A DNA stretch of 64,000 nt from Triatoma infestans (GCA_011037195.1 JAAEAF010004306.1:29585-93584); one strand, 5' to 3'; positions 10,665 to 21,419 are shown, counted from the first letter of the stretch. Notes: generated from the letters alone by a model not told the origin. Numbers and translations: made by a program.

Positions 10665-12260
10665 AAGTTAGAGCCGTCCTCGGCGAGGGTTTGAGCGAGG
10701 GGTATGATGGTCTCTCGGTGGCTGGTGTGTTGGTTCCAGTTTCCTGTACTTTTGGTTTTTTGTGAAGTTTATATTTAATAAGACAATATAATATTATTAC
10801 TGTTACTAATACTCCTATGATTGAATACAAAGATATAATGTGAATATTATTATTAATTACATCCTTAAATATTTCTAAAGGCTTAATTTTAATATTTAAA
10901 TGGTGAAGTTTTTCAAATGATACATTAAAATTAGTGGGATTATTTACATGCGTATTCTCTATATTAATAATATTTGTCTCCCAATATACATAGGGTTTTG
11001 ACACATTATAAATAAATTCATTTTGATCTAATTGTAACAAGTAGCATTGTTTGGAATATACTGTTATATTAGTTATATTGTTAATATTTATGACCAAATC
11101 CTTATATTTGTATAACAAGTATTTATTAATAATTGGTATATACTTTACAAAGGGTTCTGGTTCATTTAAAGCTATTGTTTCACATTCATGTCTTTCATTT
11201 TTTATTAAGTTCTCAACACATTTATTGCTTTTTATTGGTTGAATGTTTCTACAATATTGATTAGATTTAATGACGGTACAATTATCACTTGAATACAACT
11301 CGTGGTACTGTCTGAGCACCATTTGCGGATATACATAGATTGTTACAATATTAATTTTTATCTTTGCTGGATGATATAGGAAAAATATGGTTTCATAAGA
11401 GGGTGATCTTAAAGGGATCTCTAAAATTTAAGAAACATAATTGTCATGTTGTGCACATTTCACAGATCCTAATTGCCATAATATTTCGGGATCATTGCTA
11501 ATAAACTGAACCCTTGTTTGATTTATAATTTTTACAATTTCTTGTTTAGTAATTACACTGGAGTGTATAATACCTAGCTTACAAAATTCTATGTTGTCAT
11601 CAATATCACTGATTTTGTTGGTAAATAACTGCAGTGTGCTGAGGAGGAAATTATATTGCTGTGATAACTCTAGTGCTTTTGATTCATTAGAGATTATGGT
11701 CAGATAATCTTTTAATTTATTATTGTTGTTTTGAATTATTTCAATGTCTTTGTTAAATTTATTAATGAGTTCCGTGTTTACTCAGAGTTGGTTTTCCACG
11801 TTATGTTCTAGAGTGTATTCGTTTTTTTGTAATTGCTGTATTATTTGATCGTATTTAGCTTTGTCGTCTGCGTCCATGTTCCCTGTAATCCATGATATGG
11901 CTCTCCCAATCCGTTGATCAGTCCTCGCTTTTGTCTTCCTCATTTGTTTAAGTAGATGTGGTCTATTTTGTCTCTTGTGTATTCTATATAGGAGTCTATA
12001 GTTTTGAGGAAAAATGGATCTCTTCTTCTTGGGTCGATGTTTCTTAGGTTTTGTTCAATTTTTATTATTTCCTTATTGATTTTATTTAGGTTGATGTTAT
12101 GTATGTATGAGTAAGTTTGATTTATCACTAAGGACGTTTGTGTTCGGATGGGTATCACTCCTGGGGATTTGGTTAAGTCAAATATTTTGTGTGCTTTGAT
12201 TAAGGGTGAACATAGTTGAGCCAGAAGGATCAGTGTGGTTGCTATTATTATTTTGCTCAT
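10663..12260 (-). pseudogene. env: Broken env-like gene of an errantivirus-like element
   Basis: The first 106 codons (12260-11940) start with a hydrophobic signal-like segment. A middle part (about 11930-11330) contains a basic, cleavage-site-like stretch near 11930 followed by coiled-coil-like sequence. The last 219 codons (11322-10663) contain several N-glycosylation-type sequons, paired cysteines and a hydrophobic membrane segment near 10850-10785, followed by a short basic tail. This layout (signal, cleavage, ectodomain, one C-terminal membrane anchor) is that of insect errantiviral envelope proteins. It begins right where pol ends. At least one internal stop (near 11780) and frame changes break it. 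Assignment rests on position and architecture. Confidence 0.7.
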
Positions 12261-15188
12261 TCTGCCCTGAAACAGAGTTGTTACTTTTCTGGGTCTTTTT
12301 GCTCTGTTTGGGTGGATTTTGAATGATTTTTTGATTTTAGAAGTAGTGGCCAGGCGGGTTTTGGGATCATAGGATACTGGGAAGTATTTGGGATGGTGTT
12401 TCCTATGTGTAGTGGATTTGATGTAAATGGTGTTTGGTAATTGTATATCCTGTTCCCGAGTGGTGTTAAGTTTTTCAGTTCTTTTTTCTTTTTCTTTGTT
12501 CAGTTTTACCTTTATTAATTTTTGTACTAGTTCTAGGTCATTGTGGTATTGCTTAGTTCTTTCTTCCGTTAGTGTGGTTTGTATATTGTCTGGGTTTATG
12601 TTATTGGTTCAGTACGTAATTTCCATGGGGGTCAGTTTCAACCGGTTATTATGCTATTGTATGCTAATACTGCTAATTGCATGTTTGTGATAAGATTATT
12701 GTTTTTATTTTGTAATTGGATAGAATTTAATAATTCTATTAAGGTTGAATGTATTCGTTCGATAATTCCTTGACATTGAGAGTGTGAAGGTGTTACATAA
12801 TGGGGTGCTATATCGTAGAGTGTTAATAGATTTTTTACTCCGTTGTTATCAAATTCTTTACCGTTATCCATTTGTATCTGTTTTGGTATGGGGAATAGAG
12901 TGAAGTAATTTCGTAATTTTTCCTGTATTTCTATTTGTTTGTGTGTTCTGATTGGATATACTGTTAATTTTTTGCTAAAGCAGTCAAATGGTTAAAAATT
13001 TTTGTGCATTATAGTTAAAGACATTTATTGCTAGTTTTTCGAATGGTTTATCTGGTGTGGGAGTTTTATTATAAACTAATTTTATAGGTTGCCGATCGTA
13101 TTTTACTTTGAGACAAGTTGGGCATTGATTAATGAAGTCGGATATATCTTTAAACATACCGGGCCAGTAATACCTGCGCCGAATGTGTTCGTAAGACTCC
13201 GAAATACCTCGGTGATAGGTTTTTCCGCAATGATAGTTGGCAATAGTCTCCTTCTGTTCTGTGTTGTCCTCTACGTCTAAGAGTATTTTAAAATAGCGTC
13301 TAATTTTGATAGTTCTAAAGTTAGTAGTGATAATATTTTGGAAACTCAGGAATATCCTGTCATACTCATTTCGCATGGTTTGTGAGTTCTGACAGTAAAC
13401 CCCGTAAGTTGTATTGGGTTTTAGATATTCTAATATAAAGGTTTTTATTTGTTCACCGGTATCAATGTTGCTTATTACAAGCTTTAAGCGGTTTTTATTG
13501 AAAACTTTAAGTTGCTTGATTTCTGGATTACCTCTTTCTATAATTATCTGATTTTGTTCTACATTTAGTACTTTGTTCTTATCCATTAAAGTTATTTGAT
13601 TTGTGGAGCTGTGTTGAGAATGTAGTGTCGCTATGCTACTGTTTTCGTCTTCAGGTGTGCGACGGGTTCTGCCAGTAATGAAATCGAATCGTCACTGTCG
13701 TATTCTCGTGCTTGTGGATATTCTCTGATGAATTCCTCTAGTACTGTCTGGGGGTCGACTTCACTAGTATTGTCGATATTGTCTATGGCATTGATTTCTT
13801 GGGGAGGTCTGGATAGTGTGTCGGCTACTACGTTAGTTTTTCCGGGTACGTATTTAATTTCAAAGTCGAAGTCTGCTAATTGCAATTTCCAGCGTATTAG
13901 TTTCGAGTTGGGTTCTTTCAAGTTGTGTAGCCATTGTAGTGGTCGGTGGTCTGTTTGAATACTGAATTTTCGTCCGTATATGCAAGGTTCGAAATATTTG
14001 CAGGCCCAAACGATTGCGAGAAGTTCCTTTTCGATTGTTGAGTAGTTTTCTTACTGTCGGTTTAGAGTTCGTGAAGCAAATGAGATTGGTAAGTTTTTCC
14101 GCCTATGCTTTGAGAGAGTACAGCGCCTAGGGCGTAATTAGAGGCGTCTGTCGCAAGGATGAAAGGTTTATCGAAGTTGGGTAGTTGCAATATTGGGCTG
14201 TTTTGTAATAGTGATTTTAATGTCTCAAAAGCTTGTTTGTAATCTTCTGTAAGGATTATGTCTTTGTCAGTTCGTAAGGCTAAGGTTAGCGGTTTCGCTA
14301 TTTTTGCGTAATCCTTAATCATCTTCCTATAGTAACCAGTAAGTTTGAGGAACTGTTTAATCTGTTTTTTTGTTTTCGGGATAGGAAATTTGGCTATGGC
14401 TTCTAATTTAGTAGGGTTGGGTTGTATCCCTTAGTCTGATGTTATATGTCCTAGGTATAATAGTTCCCTTCTGAAGAATTCGGTCTTGTCTAATTGAATT
14501 TTTAACTTGTGAGTTCTAAGTTTGAGAAATACAGTTCTTAAGTGCTTTAAGTGCTCAGTTAGGTTGTCGGAAAAGATTATTATATCGTCCATGTATATTA
14601 GTACGTTAGGTATTTTAGAGAAACTGAAATTCATGGCGCGTTGGAATGTCGGTGGGCGTTATTTAGTCCGAAAAGCATGCGTGTAAATTCATAGTGCCCG
14701 TCTTCAGTCAAAAAGGCCGTCTTGGGAATGGAGTCCGGGTCCATTTCGATCTGATGGAACCCTGAAGCAAGGTCGATTGTCGAGAAGTATGTTGCCCGAC
14801 CAATTTTTCCGAACAAGTCCTCGATGTTTGGTAATGAAAATCTGTCTTCAATTGTTTTTTCATTTAATTTAAGGTAATCTATTACCATACGCACCTTTCT
14901 TTTTTCCGAGGCGTCCGGTTTTTTGGGTACTACCCAGGTTGGGGAATTGTAAGGTGACTTACTTGGATGTATAATTTTATTTTCGACTAACTTATCTATT
15001 TCGATTTGTATGTCATTTTTAAAAATTTGAGGGTACCGATAATTCTTTGTGTACACAGGATTTTTATCCTTAGTTATTATTTTATGTTTTAGCAAATTCG
15101 TGCTGCTTAATTTATCATTCTCGCATTTCATTATTTCAGGAAATTCACTTATTAGTTCTATTATTTTTGTTTTTTCTTCAGTATTCAT
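12261..15188 (-). pseudogene. pol: Errantivirus-like pol (RT, RNase H, integrase), broken
   Basis: Blocks in order on the minus strand: the reverse transcriptase from 15188, with a fingers region near 14900 and an intact YMDD catalytic motif near 14590; a connection and RNase H region (14322-13631), including TDAS near 14150 and [13 protein letters not shown] near 13830; the integrase zinc region with YYWPGMFKD (near 13165) and CPTCLK; and part of the integrase core with the second acidic site (MDNGKEF near 12868) and ERIHST (near 12755), then a basic tail down to the env start. Several frameshifts and stops interrupt it. The 5' end joins LINE ORF1 sequence directly, so gag and protease are absent. 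Confidence 0.85.
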
Positions 15189-15199
15189 GTGCTCTGTTC

Positions 15200-15521
15200 T
15201 TAAGAGAAGGATTAAAACTTCCCTTGAGCATTTCCTTCATCTGGTCGCTGGTCTCTATTGCCTTATCATCTTGTGGTTTAATTACAACCACATGCTTTTT
15301 GGAGCCTTTTTCTTTTGCTTTTGCTTTTGTTTTAACTTAGCCTGCTTTCCCTCAGACTAGCTTCCTTTTGACACCACTCCCGCATAAGAATTTACGGGTG
15401 CGGGTTTAGCGGTATTGACTGTCTTTTTTTGCTCTGTACCACTGCTAGCCTCTACTGACATACCGGCTGCCTCGCGCGAATTCACAGACAGCTTAGTCGT
15501 ATCAGCCTTGATCTGGTCGGT
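15200..15521 (-). pseudogene. R1-like LINE ORF1, middle/C-terminal piece
   Basis: The minus strand encodes TTKLSVNSREAAGMSVEAS, a SYAGVVSKG block near 15390, a basic KQKQKQKKK run, and then, after a frame change, VVVIKPQDDKAIETSDQMKE (near 15260). The SYA.VV and V.KP..DK motifs are typical of R1-type ORF1 proteins, before their RNA-binding region. It ends at about 15200 against errantivirus pol. The solo LTR separates it from the N-terminal piece. Confidence 0.65.
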
Positions 15522-15730
15522 AGTTGCAGGCTGCATTATCTAGGAATGCACACCTGCACTGATAAAGATTATCATATCTATATATACGAGTATTAAAATC
15601 AATGCAGGGAGTTAATTAGTACCAGTTAATTTATACAGTTGTTGCTTTATGTCTTTAGTTAAGTTACTGTTTGTATTATTTTGAAAAATAAAGTTTTTTT
15701 TGGAAAGTTCGCGGTTTCTGTTTTATAACT
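15522..15730 (+). repeat. Solo LTR of the errantivirus-like family, opposite orientation
   Basis: Ends AGTTGCAGGC (15522) and TTTATAACT (15730). It is the reverse complement of the LTR at 10442-10653. The flanks are LINE ORF1 on both sides, with a shared ACC (minus-strand reading) that may be part of the target duplication. No internal element sequence is attached, so it is best read as an independent solo LTR. Confidence 0.75.
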
Positions 15731-16069
15731 GGTGTTTTCCAATATACATAACACCGCCATTTCCAAAGCTTGTTGCTTTTTTGGTGCCTCCGTGGTAGAT
15801 GCAGCGAGTTTGCCCTCAAGCCAGGCGACGCGCTTGGCCATCTCACTCACGATGGCCGTTACTTCTTTAACTTTCTTTGTTATAAACGAGGTGTGAACCT
15901 TATTTATTTTCACACTTGAGTCCTGGCAATACTGGATTACTTCCAGTTCCGGTTCGCTTGCTCTGAAGATCGGGTTCCTGGTCACATACACTTTTGGGTT
16001 GCCCTCCTCACTGCGGTTATCATTTTTGTTCTCGGGTTCGCAGGACTCGGCGTTATTACTCCGAAACAT
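15731..16069 (-). pseudogene. R1-like LINE ORF1, N-terminal piece
   Basis: From an ATG at 16069-16067 the minus strand encodes about 110 residues: an acidic, asparagine-rich start, then VYVTRNPIFRASEPELEVIQ, a charged helical part and VAWLEGKLAAS (coiled-coil-like heptads), which fits LINE ORF1 N-termini. The frame is cut by the solo LTR. The ATG lies only 3 nt from the insertion border, so the 5' UTR is missing. Confidence 0.55.
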
Positions 16070-16073
16070 CAAT

Positions 16074-16449
16074 TAGCCAATGTTATGCAATGGTACACGA
16101 TTAGTAGTTTAAAAATTGATGAATAATTTAATTGAAGAAACAATTCTCATTGGATCTCACAAAGGTGAAGACGTACTACTTCCATGAATACCACTCACTC
16201 CGACAGATATGGCATTCGAGTTCAAAGGACTTCAATTTTCAATACGCCTTGCGTTCGCTATGACTATCAATAAAGTGCAAGGACAACCTTTGTAAGTGTG
16301 CGGTTTGAATTTGGCTCGTATTTGGACGAATGCTTCTCTCATGGACAATTATATGTCGCATGCTCCGTAGTCCGTAAACCATCTGATTTTTATGTTTAAG
16401 CTGAAAACGGACCAACAAAAAGTGTAGTTCATTCACCAGCTTTACAATA
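16074..16449 (+). pseudogene. Helitron helicase, C-terminal part
   Basis: The reading frame resumes at MLCNGTRLVV (about 16080), continues through LIEETILIGSHKGEDVLLP and FKGLQFSIRLAFAMTINKVQ (about 16215-16280), which is the last conserved Pif1 helicase motif, and ends after VVHSPALQ in a shifted frame (stop near 16449). Several stops and frameshifts are present. About 50 residues are missing relative to the front part ending at 9009. The length, order and termini tie it to the Helitron starting at 7681. Confidence 0.8.
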
Positions 16450-16593
16450 AAAAAAGACTTTTAGTTAAAAACACTTTTTCTTCTTTCCTTTCAGTTCACA
16501 GCAACGCAAGTAGGGTATTAAATTGAATGATGTGTTTTCTTGCTGAATCTATCATACTTCTATTTACTTTCCTAATATCTAAAATCAGACTGA

Positions 16594-16625
16594 GCCACAG
16601 CTACGCGTGGCCGGGCTTAGCTAGT
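16594..16625 (+). other. Helitron 3' terminus with hairpin
   Basis: GCCAC (16594-16598) pairs with GTGGC (16607-16611), followed 9 nt later by CTAG and the target T (16621-16625). A hairpin about 10 nt before CTRR is the standard termination signal of rolling-circle Helitrons. Confidence 0.75.
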
Positions 16626-16627
16626 AA

Positions 16628-17545
16628 TCTATATATATAAACATTCAGCATCCGTATGTTTGTGGCCCCAAAACTCGAAAAGTAATCGATGGATTGACTT
16701 GAAATTTTTACACAAGTTGCATTTCTATATAGGAGTGTTTATATATAATTTTTACTCCCATGTTCCCACGGAAACGGGAAATTCCGATCGTTCCGCGAGG
16801 TTGGCAGAAACAGAAAGACTCATACGCGTTGGGATGGCGGCGCGCTCTCCGAACCTCTTTCTCAACTACTTATAAGTACCTCTCTTCCGAAGTTCCCACA
16901 GAAACGGGAAATTCCGAGCGTTTCGCGAGGTTGGCAGAAATAGACAGACGCAGACGCGTTGCGATCGTGGCACGCTCTCTGCTGAAGATATTCTGCATAG
17001 AATACGTCAAGAAGCACTTGATCATGGCTCGGATTTCACAGAAGAAATGTACAATGAAGCGCTAGTCTTCATTGAGGATCTTTGTCTTGCAATGTGTGGC
17101 AAGTTGTAGCGTTTCAGTTCCGAATAGGTCGATCAATGCAACATTTGAGAGAGAACTGCTCAAGAACAATGATACACCATAAATGACTTACAGCTATTCG
17201 TCCAAGGAAATACACTGAACTTCTCCAAGAACAAAAGATAGCATTTGATACCATCATGCATGTTGTGACCAACAGTGGATTTACTTTTTGGACCTTCAGC
17301 TGGACCTGGAAAAACGTTCTTAATTTTCTTAATCCTGGCTAAAATCCGTTGAAATGGCCATATTGCGTTAGCACTTGCTTCTTCAGGTAATGCTGCTACG
17401 TTGATGGAAGGAGCGAGAACAACGCATTCAGCTCTTCAACTTCACTAAACATGCACCTCACAGAAAACCAAACATGTAAATTTCTAAAACATCAGGAATG
17501 GGAAAGGTTCTTCAGGCGTGCAAAATCATTTTATGGGATGAATCG
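16628..17545 (+). mobile_element. Second Helitron copy, 3'-truncated
   Basis: It starts A|TCTATATATATAAAC at 16628. Its first 400 bp match the Helitron starting at 7681, apart from an extra 60-bp repeat (16757-16816 and 16890-16949). Helicase words follow: EEMYNEALVFIEDLCLAM (near 17055), NRSINATFEREL, a damaged Walker A (17295-17320), LALASSGNAATLMEGARTTH (near 17370) and a Walker B beginning IILWDE (near 17530). It is cut at about 17545 by the Gypsy element. Like the first copy it lacks a Rep domain. Confidence 0.75.
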
Positions 17546-20500
17546 GAAAGTCATGTTCGAATTGTGCACCTTCGGGAATCTAATAAGGAGTCCTGAAAAA
17601 GGGATCGATCAGTACTCTACCACTTTAACGGATCCCACTATTTTACCAGAATTTCCTAAAATTATTAAATTACCTGAATTTTATAAAAGGAACCAGGACA
17701 AATCTGTTCCCCCTTCCACATCCAGCTTGAATCTACCAATCCAATTTAATAATCAGACCCATGAAGCAATTGTAGATACCGGATCGGCATTTTCCTATAT
17801 AAGTTCTTCCAGTCTAGAAGAGATTCAGCGAATGAACATCCCTTCGACCAGTTGATCGCATTTCTGTTTCTTTTGCCAATGGAACTTGCGAAGCTACGAA
17901 TTGTCAGTTTCTCTGATGGTCCAGTTAGTAGACCGCACGTTTATGCTCAAGTTCTATGTTTTGCCGTCCCTCACGAGTTCTTATCTTCTCGGGTTAGATT
18001 CATTAACTTCTATGAAAGTTGTAATTAATTTTTCGTCTCATCAGTGGCATTTTAACGATTTTCCTGATACTGTGTATGCCTTCTCTCCCGTGAATATTCC
18101 GAGCCGACCTTCTCAGATCTGTGGTATACAACGCCTTACTCCTGTTGAACACCGGCAATTAGGACAATTTTTAGAAACAGAATTTTCAAAATTTAGGCAA
18201 CAAGTTATGGGAGTCACAACACTCGTAGAACATCGCATAGACGTTGGCGACCATCCCCCAATAAAGCAAAGGGCATACCCCGTATCGCCGAAAATCCAAG
18301 AAGTTGATCGCTTGCTTCAATCCGATATTATTGAACCCTCGAAAAGTTCTTGGTCGAATCCCATAGTCATGGTTCGGAAGCCTAGTGGCACTTACAGGTT
18401 TTGTATCGATTTCCGCAAAGTCAATGCAATCTCAAGAAAAGACGTTTATCCCTTACCGAATATGACCTCATTACTGATCAACTTAGAAATTGTCGGTATA
18501 TGTCGAAACTGGACCTAGCCCAAGCTTATCTTCAGATCCCTCTTGCACCCGATTGTAGAGAAATAACAGCTTTTATTGTATTAGGCAGAGGTCTCTTTCA
18601 TTTTAAGAGAATGGCTTATGGGCTCTGCGGGGCTTCAGCCACTTTTCAAAGGCTACTAGACACGATTATCGGCCCGGATCTTGCTCCCGCATGTTTTGCA
18701 TATCTTGATGACATTATCATTGCAACAAACTCCTTTCGAGAACACTTGAGCTACTTGGAGATAGTATTAAGTCGTCTTCGGGAAGCAGGTTTACAGGTGA
18801 ACAAAGATAAATGTGAGTTTGGTTGTTCCGAGCTTAATTATTTGGGTTTTCTCGTAAATGAAAAAGGGCTGCAAGTTGATCCCTCTAAGGTAGAGCCAGT
18901 TTTAGGTTTTCCTTCCCCCACAAATGTCAAAGAACTTTGGAGATTCCTAGGCTTAGCGTCGTGGTACCGTCGCTTCATACCTAAGTTTTCGACTATCGCC
19001 GCTCCCCTAAATAGGATGCTGCACAAGAATGTCAAGTGGGCTTGGGGCCCAGAACAAAATGAAGCTATGGATACCCTTAAGAATGTTTTGACGTCTCCAC
19101 CAATTCTATCCCGTCCAGATTTCTCTGAACCATTTATCCTTCAAACCGACGCCAGTTATTACGGACTTGGTGCAGTTCTTTCCCAAGAGATTGAAGGCCA
19201 AGAACGAATAATTGCTTTCGCTAGTCGCGAATTAACTAAATCAGAAATAAATTACGGCATCACTGAGAAAGAATGCTTGGCAGTTATTTGGTCAATTAAA
19301 AAATTTAGACCTTACCTCGAAGGATATCATTTCGTCGTAATTACTGATCATAGCAGTTTAAAATGGTTACAAAACCTCACAAATCCTTCTGGACGTCTTG
19401 CAAGATGGTCTCTTGAACTTCAAAGCTTCGATTTCGAAGTTAAATACCGCAAAGGTCCTTTGCACAAAGTGCCTGATGCTCTCTCTCGATTGCCGTTAAT
19501 ATCAAGGGAAGCCGAATGTTCCTCAGTATCTAATATCAATTCTAATACCAGCCAAAACGAAACTCTAGATACTTGGTATAATGAGAAACTTCTAAAGGTG
19601 AGCCAATTTCCTGATCGTTTCCCAGATTGAAAAATTTTAAACGGACATCTTTACTTCCATAAAATAGATACAGTTAGCCTACAGGAAGACGGAGATCCAG
19701 ATGCCTGGAAAATGGTAGTATCTAAAGATAAGCATCACATCATCTTAGATGAATGCCATAATAAACCTAACTCTGGACATTTGGGTATCGAGAAAACTTA
19801 CGCCCGAATTAGGAATAAGTACTTTTGGCCAGGAATGTATAGAGACGTAAGCAATTATGTACGTCGTTGTTCCACCTGTCAGCGTCATAAGCCCGAGCAA
19901 AGAGCGCCACCAGGGCTCATGATATCCTCAGACATTACGGGGCCGTTACCTCGATCTACTAAGGGATTTAATTATCTATTAATTTTCGAAGATTTATTTA
20001 CCAAATGGGTTGAATTGATCCCCATCAGAACGGCAAATGCCATCACGGTTGCAAACTGTTTTAAAGAACGTATCTTATTTCGTTGGGGTACACCTTAACC
20101 TTATTGACTGACAATGGAACACCATTTGTAAACAAAACTATCAGTTCCTTAGCAGACGCATTCGGTATCGAATTCCTTCGAACACCACCGTACTGGCCAC
20201 AAGCCAATCCCGTTGAAAGAACTAACAGGACAGTGAAAACAATGATCTCTTCATATTTAGAGTCAGATCATCGATATTGGGATAAATACATCCCTGAATT
20301 TATGTTCGCTATAAACACTAGCGTCCATAACTCTTCTGGGTATAGTCCAGCATTTATCAATTTTGGCCGAGAACTTAGGTCACCCGATTCGTACCGCGAA
20401 TCGGTTGAGCAAAGTGTTGATAAATGTTCCGAACCTACCGTCTGGTTAAAATCTTTATCTAAAGTAAGAGAATTAAGAATTCTAGTAGAGAAAAATTTAC

Positions 20501-20802
20501 AGGATTCTAGCCGTAGACAGGCACATTATTATAATTTACGTAGGCGGAAGTTGCAATATTAAAGTAGGCGAGTTGGTATATAGGAAAAGTCACCATCAGT
20601 CGTCAGCGGGAACAAAGTTTAACGCTAAATTAGCACCAAAATTTGAGGGGCCTTTCATCATTTCTAAGAAGGTCTCCAATAACATCTATGAACTCAAGAC
20701 ACCGCAAGGTACTGAACTAGGACGATGTCATATCGCTCAGCTTAAGCCTCATCACGAAGGATCACCATTGAGTGACTCCACAGCGCAGCTGCCAGTTTGA
20801 AG
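17546..20802 (+). pseudogene. pol: Gypsy pol: protease, RT, RNase H, integrase
   Basis: The aspartic protease shows IVDTGSAFSYI (17770-17802). The reverse transcriptase carries YRFCIDFRKVNAISRKDVYP (about 18391-18450), KLDLAQAYLQIPL and an intact YLDD (18700-18711). RNase H shows TDASYYGLGAVLSQ (19147-19188) and NPSGRLARWSLELQ (about 19381). The integrase has a zinc region (HLGIEKTYARIRNKYFWPG; CSTCQRH), the first acidic site in SSDITGPLP (near 19930), LLTDNGTPF (near 20105) and NPVERTNRT (near 20210), with the standard spacing between the second Asp and the Glu, then a GPF module (EGPFIISKK, about 20645). Breaks: a stop near 17853, a frameshift near 18470, a TGA at 19628, frameshifts near 20090 and 20565. 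All catalytic residues I can check are intact. Confidence 0.92.
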
Positions 20803-20850
20803 ACTTCTTTCCACTTCGGCACCTCTAAGGCTCGACAAGTCTTCGCCTCC

Positions 20851-20863
20851 AAAGAAGAGGGGG
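20851..20863 (+). promoter_or_regulatory. Polypurine tract of the Gypsy element
   Basis: aaagaagaggggg lies directly before TGTAACC, the start of the LTR. It primes plus-strand synthesis. Confidence 0.85.
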
Positions 20864-21414
20864 TGTAACCGGACTCTATTTTAATTCCAAAATTAGCTGA
20901 TAGACAGTGCTGGTTGCTACTAGCCCTAGTTACAGTGGTTTAGAAAAAAATAATTCATTACCGTTTGGCCAGTATTCAGTGTCATATATCTAGTTATTCA
21001 TAAGTTTTTCAAGCTTTTCTTACCGCCTACCGTACGTACGTACTATGTAAGACAAAATATATTTATATTAAATTTGTATTCTATTTTGTTTACTTAGAAG
21101 TAAGATTTTTAGTTTAAGATTTTTCTTTAATATTTGTCTAGAATTACTTTTCTTAGCTTGCTATTCAATTTGGTTTGTCTCACTTGTAATTAATAGCTTT
21201 TTCCTGTATAAATAAATATTTTGACTTTGTTATTGACACATAGTACAGCCTCATTTCTGCGTCAACCCTTGTGGACTTAGAGAGAGAGACAGGGAAAGGT
21301 ATGGTAGAAGGGAACCCGCCCTCTCACCCTGAGCAAACCGAAAGGTAGTGCAATTACGTGCCCATTTCTTTTTGTAGATCCGATTATTTATATCTTTATC
21401 GCGGTAGTCTTACA
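20864..21414 (+). repeat. 3' LTR of the Gypsy element
   Basis: It starts TGTAACCGGA and is taken to end at TCTTACA (21414), giving TGTAA...TTACA inverted ends and a length of about 551 bp. A TATAAATAAA word near 21206 could act as TATA box or polyadenylation signal. No second copy lies in the window, so the right end is inferred from the inverted ends and the primer-site-like word after it. Confidence 0.65.
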
Positions 21415-21419
21415 CTGCC

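Larger units (their letters stand above)
10442..15190 (-). mobile_element. Errantivirus-like (env-bearing Gypsy) element, 5'-truncated
   Basis: On the minus strand a pol region (15188-12261), an env-like region (12260-10663), a polypurine tract (10664-10654) and an LTR (10653-10442) follow one another in the order expected for insect endogenous retroviruses. Gag, protease, the primer site and a correctly oriented 5' LTR are missing. The only other LTR of this family in the window (15522-15730) is in the opposite orientation. LTR ends AGTTA...TAACT are typical of errantiviruses. Stops and frameshifts in both genes show an old, inactive copy. Confidence 0.8.
9017..16072 (-). mobile_element. R1-like LINE inserted in the Helitron helicase
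   Basis: The element lies on the minus strand. ORF1 pieces are at 16069-15731 and 15521-15200, and the reverse transcriptase and C-terminus at 10441-9069. The heptamer TTAGCCA is present just outside both ends (9010-9016 and 16073-16079), and the Helitron reading frame resumes outside it, so this is taken as the target-site duplication. Roughly the end of ORF1, the endonuclease and the start of the reverse transcriptase are absent; that gap is now occupied by the errantivirus-like element, so a deletion accompanied or followed its insertion. Confidence 0.7.
7681..16624 (+). mobile_element. Helitron (rolling-circle element), interrupted by nested insertions
   Basis: The 5' terminus is an A followed by TCTTCTATATATTTAAA at 7681, the usual TC start. 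The 3' terminus is CTAG at 16621-16624 followed by T, preceded by a short hairpin (16594-16611). Between them lie Pif1-type helicase pieces: the front part at 7870-9009 and the C-terminal motif region at 16074-16449. A minus-strand LINE occupies 9017-16072. The Rep (HUH) domain is absent: the 5' leader runs straight into the helicase, so this copy was an internally deleted derivative that would depend on another Helitron for transposition. Confidence 0.8.
17546..21414 (+). mobile_element. Ty3/Gypsy LTR retrotransposon, 5'-truncated
   Basis: The order protease, reverse transcriptase, RNase H, integrase, polypurine tract and 3' LTR is present on the plus strand. The 5' LTR and gag are missing; the left border lies inside the helicase of the second Helitron. 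This is the best preserved coding sequence in the window, with only a few frameshifts, so it is probably the youngest of the large elements here. Confidence 0.9.

Noticed and set aside
12427..12690. Plus-strand hydrophobic frame of 87 codons
   Set aside because: Antisense shadow of the integrase end of the errantivirus-like pol.
10442..15730. One intact LTR element with two LTRs
   Set aside because: The LTRs are inverted, and LINE ORF1 separates the second LTR from pol, so they are not the pair of one insertion.
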